Assembly: GCF_025564085.1 (NCBI RefSeq)
Contig: NZ_JAMGZJ010000075.1
Coordinates: 124,001-188,000 of the forward strand
Direction of reading: 5' to 3'
DNA from: Silvania confinis
GTDB taxonomy: Bacteria > Pseudomonadota > Gammaproteobacteria > Enterobacterales > Enterobacteriaceae
Length of the DNA: 64,000 bases
Below are positions 61,201 through 64,000 of this stretch, one piece after another (position 1 is the stretch's first letter; each line of letters starts with the position of its first letter). The translations under genes were made by a program, and so were the position numbers. A model generated the notes under the pieces. The model saw nothing but the letters and a program-made list of their open reading frames with translations, had not been told where the DNA came from and ran no database searches.

Positions 61201-63827
61201 TGCCGCTGGAGCAGCTCAGCGTCTGGACTCAGCCGCTGGGCTACACCATAGAGTGCGCCAAAGCCTGCTTCACCTCGGCCGTCACCCACGGCGACATGAC
61301 GGTGGCCTGCTTTGCCGTCTGCCATCAGGTGATCAACTTCCTCACCCGGGGCGACCATCTCGACGGGGTGCTCACCAGCATCGAGCGCGGGCTGGCCTTT
61401 GTGCGCAAAACCCATTTTCAGAATGTGGAAGCGGCCCTGCTGATCCAGCGCCACTACGTTGAACACCTGCGCACCCCGGTGAGCGGCAGCTGGAGCGCCC
61501 GCGCGGTGCTGCCGGAATCGCTGCTGCCTGCCGCCGCGGATCGGGGCAGCGAGCAGCTTTCGACCCTGCAGTTCTGGTTCTGGCTGTATCGCGGGATGGC
61601 GCACTTTGCCTGCGGTGAATACCCGCAGGCAGCCGAGAACCTCGAGCAGGCCGGGCGCTTTGCGTGGTCTGCGCCCGGGCATATCCATCAGCTGGATTAC
61701 CATCTCTACAGCGCGCTGGCGCTGTCGCAGCAGCTTACCCCGGAGACCTTCAGTGCCGATCTGCGCCGTCAGATCCACCTTCATTACGACAAAATCGCCC
61801 TGTGGGCGCGGATCAATCCCGGCACCTTTGCCGATAAAGAGGCGCTGATTTACGCCGAAATTGTGCGGCTGGACGGCATGAACAGCATCGCCCTCGAGCA
61901 GTACGAAAAGGCAGTGCGCCTGTCGCGCGAGGGGGGCTTTCACCCGTTCAATGCGCTGGCCCACGAGCTGGCCGGACGCTTTGCCCACGCCTGCGGCTAC
62001 CCCACTGCCGCCGATGCCCACTTCCGTGGGGCGATGACCGCATGGGGTCGCGCCGGCGCGCAGTCTAAAGTGTGCCAGCTGCAGCGGGATTTCCCCTACC
62101 TGCTGACCCCCGGCCAGGCCAATGCCTGGGATACGGTAGCCTTTGCGCGTAACGAGGAGATCCGCGACCTGCAGAGCGTGATCAAAGCTTCGCGGGCGCT
62201 GTCGGAAGAGATCAACCTTGAGCGGCTGATTGAGACCCTGATGACCATTCTGCTGGAGCGGGCCGGGGCGCAGCGGGGTTTGTTGATCCACGTCAGCGAC
62301 AACAACATCCCGGAGATCGAGGCCAGCGCCCTCACCACCACCGACGGGGTGCAGGTGCGGATGATGAAAGAGGTGCCGATAGCGACCGACATGCCGCTGA
62401 CGGTGCTGGCGGCGGTGATCCGCACTGGTCAGGAGATCCACACCGGTAAACCGGAAGCGTTTCACCCCTTCAGCCAGGATCCTTATCTGGTGACCTCCGG
62501 TGCGGCGGTCATGTGCGTGCCGATGTTCAAGCAGGCGCGGCTGGTGGGGGTGCTGTATCTGGAAAACCGCCTGATGCCGGAAGTGTTCACCGTGGAGCAC
62601 TCCCGGGTGGTGAGCCTGCTGGGGGCGCACGCCGCCATCTCGCTGGAGACCGCCCGGCTGTATGCCGAACTGCTGGAAGAGAACCTGCAGCGCCGTCGGG
62701 TCGAGAAAGAGCTGCGGGCCAGCCAGACCTCGCTGATGCTCGGGGAGCAGATCAGCCACACCGGGAGCTGGCGCTGGGAGCTGCAGCAGGATCTGATGTA
62801 TATGTCCGAGGAGTACGCGCGCATTCTGGGCCTGCCGGAGCAGCAAAAGATGATCTCAATGGCGGAGTTTCTGACGTTTGTGCATCAGGATGACTATCCG
62901 CGCATCAGCAGCCTGGTCACCGAGAGCGTGCGCGACGGCCTGACCATGCGCGCCGAATTCCGCATTATCCGTGCCGACGGGGCGACCCGCACTATTCTGG
63001 GGATTGGCGATCCGGTCGGGGTGGGGCGCGAAGTGAACGAGTATTACGGCATCATCACCGATATCACCACCCAGCGGATGGCCGAAGACGCGATGCGCGT
63101 GGCGCAGGCCGAGCTGGCCCGCGTCTCACGGGCCACCACCGTCGGGCAGTTAACCTCGTCGATTGCCCACGAGATCAACCAGCCGCTGATGTCGATCGTC
63201 GCCAACGCCGGGGCCAGCCTGCGCTGGCTCAACCGCGACCCGGCCCGGCTGGATAAGGCCCAAATCGGGCTGGAGGAGATCGTCTCCGAGGGCGAGCGGG
63301 CAGGGGAGATCATCCGCAGCCTGCAATCCCTCACCCGCAAACAGGATCCCGCCTTTACCCGCATCGATCTGCACTATCTGGTACGCCACATTATCACCCT
63401 GTCGCGCAGCGAACTGGAGCTGAGACGCATCAGCGTGACCTGGGCCCTGGCGGCGCAAAACAGCACGATCGTGGGCGACAGTGTGCAGATCCAGCAGGTG
63501 CTGCTGAACCTGGTGATGAACGCCGTCGAGGCGATGGCCGAGATCAAAGACCGCCCTGGCAGCCTGCTGCTGACGACGTCGAACCCGGAGGGCGGAGGGG
63601 TGACATTTGAAATTGCCGACAGCGGCACCGGCATCGAACCGGGGCTGACGGAACGCATTTTTGACTCGTTCTACTCCACCAAAGCCCAGGGGATGGGGGT
63701 GGGGCTGACCATCAGCTACAGCATTATCGAGCGCCATCGTGGCAAGCTGACGGCCCGCAACCGCGCGCCGCACGGCTCTGTTTTTGCCTTTACGCTGCCG
63801 CTGGCGGCAGACGAAACATCACATTGA
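58230..63827 (+). CDS. Ser/Thr-kinase-like / AAA ATPase / sensor histidine kinase fusion
   Basis: An 1865-residue cytosolic sensor. Residues about 30-290 are a protein-kinase fold: [10 protein letters not shown] replaces HRD with HGD, and the DFG aspartate is glycine in RLGGFGLSS. Then comes an AAA/STAND ATPase with Walker [11 protein letters not shown] (about 350) and Walker [13 protein letters not shown]-like helices occupy about 700-1310, GAF 1340-1480, PAS 1510-1620. HisKA has its His in [10 protein letters not shown] (about 1647) and HATPase has [22 protein letters not shown] and [11 protein letters not shown]. The histidine kinase part looks fully active; the first domain looks like a pseudokinase. 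Confidence 0.9.
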   Translation: MNTPSLPACWPAPGHLSEGRAFVLKEDVIFTPLGQEGSLCWLNARLPSSGGSFIIATGVSDDEEASATRLLQNEFALRDYLSDDWAIRPVASTQYHGRFALVYAPFSFVLLTRIVGAPLACIQSFLELAIRISLPLRLMHLRNLVHGDIKPGNIFIHDDNSCRLGGFGLSSGSPDTLQPMPLAGGTPAYMSPEHTTRTHRSVDNRSDLYSLGVVFYELLTGSLPFELGGEDQGKWAHYHIASEPRAPGEVCPGVPAMLSAIVLKLLAKKPEQRYQTVDGLIADLRRCQATLSDDGDIAAFTPGLQDRSPAFHLLDTLYTAHPQAGELLHAFDRVSRDAIAVLVAISGPSGIGKSSLIASGLSMLQHRNALLAVSKVDQFSPTLPYAALTSAFRSLVLHLLGLSAQEMAPWKVRLSRELEGYEALAVSLVPELRLLLDNTPRFASDTFAIDARVRFSQMVLALVNTFASAGCPLVLLLDDIHWIDAASLQILEYLLINASNVPLLVVVAHRDASALPDNALRQPLESLQRASRNTTELRPEALSVKAVSRWLANIFHTRSASTADLAELIHQKTGGNPLFVHEFFRRIVDDGLVTHNKYQDKWCYDLQAIRARHYTENVVALVLQQLEEMPEDTRRLLGSIACLGGSGELEMVCRVVGMSVAEIRYTLHPAVTAQLVTLSADGYAFTHDRVQEAAFALLDSSEKSRLHLTTASLLAESARQAAGNEILFRAVHHVTAALDCIQPAPQRQMFRELSLLAARRARRSGDYRSALSYIQTARTLGNVGLALDVASDFTLDSEEAGCEFALGNLDSTRRLCDRILRSSGGRAEKALAANLLAEVYLRQSDNRLALETALSWLAVFGIHVSRDPQAAECDEAWHSLCSRVSDNPQGHFAGLSRMTDTETEAVMNLLNSASLFASFTRSRLHFILLCRMMHLTLDHGITGASTSAMAWFGVLIGQRYAEYRLGFQYGTLARELVNRYGYDAFEAKTLLPLEQLSVWTQPLGYTIECAKACFTSAVTHGDMTVACFAVCHQVINFLTRGDHLDGVLTSIERGLAFVRKTHFQNVEAALLIQRHYVEHLRTPVSGSWSARAVLPESLLPAAADRGSEQLSTLQFWFWLYRGMAHFACGEYPQAAENLEQAGRFAWSAPGHIHQLDYHLYSALALSQQLTPETFSADLRRQIHLHYDKIALWARINPGTFADKEALIYAEIVRLDGMNSIALEQYEKAVRLSREGGFHPFNALAHELAGRFAHACGYPTAADAHFRGAMTAWGRAGAQSKVCQLQRDFPYLLTPGQANAWDTVAFARNEEIRDLQSVIKASRALSEEINLERLIETLMTILLERAGAQRGLLIHVSDNNIPEIEASALTTTDGVQVRMMKEVPIATDMPLTVLAAVIRTGQEIHTGKPEAFHPFSQDPYLVTSGAAVMCVPMFKQARLVGVLYLENRLMPEVFTVEHSRVVSLLGAHAAISLETARLYAELLEENLQRRRVEKELRASQTSLMLGEQISHTGSWRWELQQDLMYMSEEYARILGLPEQQKMISMAEFLTFVHQDDYPRISSLVTESVRDGLTMRAEFRIIRADGATRTILGIGDPVGVGREVNEYYGIITDITTQRMAEDAMRVAQAELARVSRATTVGQLTSSIAHEINQPLMSIVANAGASLRWLNRDPARLDKAQIGLEEIVSEGERAGEIIRSLQSLTRKQDPAFTRIDLHYLVRHIITLSRSELELRRISVTWALAAQNSTIVGDSVQIQQVLLNLVMNAVEAMAEIKDRPGSLLLTTSNPEGGGVTFEIADSGTGIEPGLTERIFDSFYSTKAQGMGVGLTISYSIIERHRGKLTARNRAPHGSVFAFTLPLAADETSH

Positions 63828-64000
63828 CGGCTGGCTGCGGGTCAGACGCTCGGCGGCCCTGACCAGGTCCGCCAGCGAACGGGCCTGCATCTTGTCCATC
63901 ACCCGTCGGCGGTGCACTTTTACCGTGATTTCGCTGACGCCCAGCTCGGCGGCGATCTGCTTGTTCAGCAGGCCGCTGATCGCCAGCTGCAGCACCTGCT
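63819..64000 (-). CDS. LuxR/FixJ-type response regulator, C-terminal part
   Basis: Only the last 60 codons are in the window; the receiver half lies beyond it. The visible part is a LuxR-type helix-turn-helix: [20 protein letters not shown], then [20 protein letters not shown]. It converges on the sensor kinase gene, overlapping its end by 9 bp. It is the probable output of the kinase and the probable ligand of the 16-bp repeats at 56414-56477; both are inferences. Confidence 0.88.
   Translation of the reverse strand, partial: QVLQLAISGLLNKQIAAELGVSEITVKVHRRRVMDKMQARSLADLVRAAERLTRSQPSM

Noticed and set aside
60759-62846. 695-codon open frame opposite the sensor kinase gene
   Set aside because: It is antisense to well-recognised TPR, GAF and PAS regions and its translation is low-complexity (Gln, Arg, His rich).

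Overview
The window comes from an enterobacterial chromosome of the Enterobacter/Lelliottia/Leclercia type. The core order cybC - nrdG/nrdD - treC/treB/treR - mgtL/mgtA - ridA - pyrI/pyrB/pyrL - tabA - argI - rraB - miaE - leuX is close to E. coli and Salmonella, and the proteins are near-identical in length to the E. coli ones. miaE, a GH20 hexosaminidase and a GbpA-type LPMO separate it from E. coli K-12. Genus is an inference; no 16S is present.

Layout. 0-8 kb: the end of cybC, then an eight-gene run (PRD protein, SFCGS protein, DUF4312, DUF4311, DUF4310, amidohydrolase, DgaE-like PLP lyase, KDGP aldolase) followed by its own PRD/EIIB/EIIA-type activator. This looks like uptake and catabolism of an N-acylated amino-sugar acid through a transporter family with no established mechanism. 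8-29.5 kb: core genes, with many classical controls readable in the DNA: relBE operator, NrdR and FNR sites, TreR operator, PhoP box plus the proline-rich mgtL leader, pyrL attenuator, ARG boxes. A 61-bp tandem repeat separates nrdD from nrdG. 29.5-35.1 kb: tRNA-Leu(CAA) (leuX) carries a decayed P4-like satellite: broken integrase, ogr/delta and psu genes, a cos-like site, and an imperfect attR. Its AT-rich cargo downstream of psu (Ser/Thr kinase, unknown protein, PD-(D/E)XK-like protein, PPP phosphatase) occupies the position known as an antiviral hotspot in P4-type satellites. It is the best candidate here for an undescribed defence system.

35-42 kb: more accessory DNA. It holds a phosphorothioate-type HNH restriction enzyme, symE, two DUF1493-type proteins, an orphan AbiEi antitoxin whose toxin has been cut off and fused to a duplicated gabT 3' end, intact gabT, and a PemK/MazF-type toxin-antitoxin pair. 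42-45.8 kb: LacI regulator, cytoplasmic GH5-like hydrolase and GPH sugar symporter. 45.9-51.5 kb: a sugar-acid operon (MHS-type MFS transporter, enolase-superfamily dehydratase, DapA-family lyase, DgoK- and DgoA-like enzymes) with a convergent IclR regulator.

51.6-64 kb: an alpha/beta hydrolase interrupted by an amber codon exactly at its catalytic serine, MFS exporter, DoxX protein and YtcJ-like amidohydrolase on the minus strand. Divergently there are an isochorismatase-type hydrolase, two XapX proteins, a stand-alone receiver and an 1865-residue Ser/Thr-kinase-like/ATPase/sensor histidine kinase. A convergent LuxR-type regulator runs off the end. Four 16-bp direct repeats sit in the divergent promoter region and are the likely control point.
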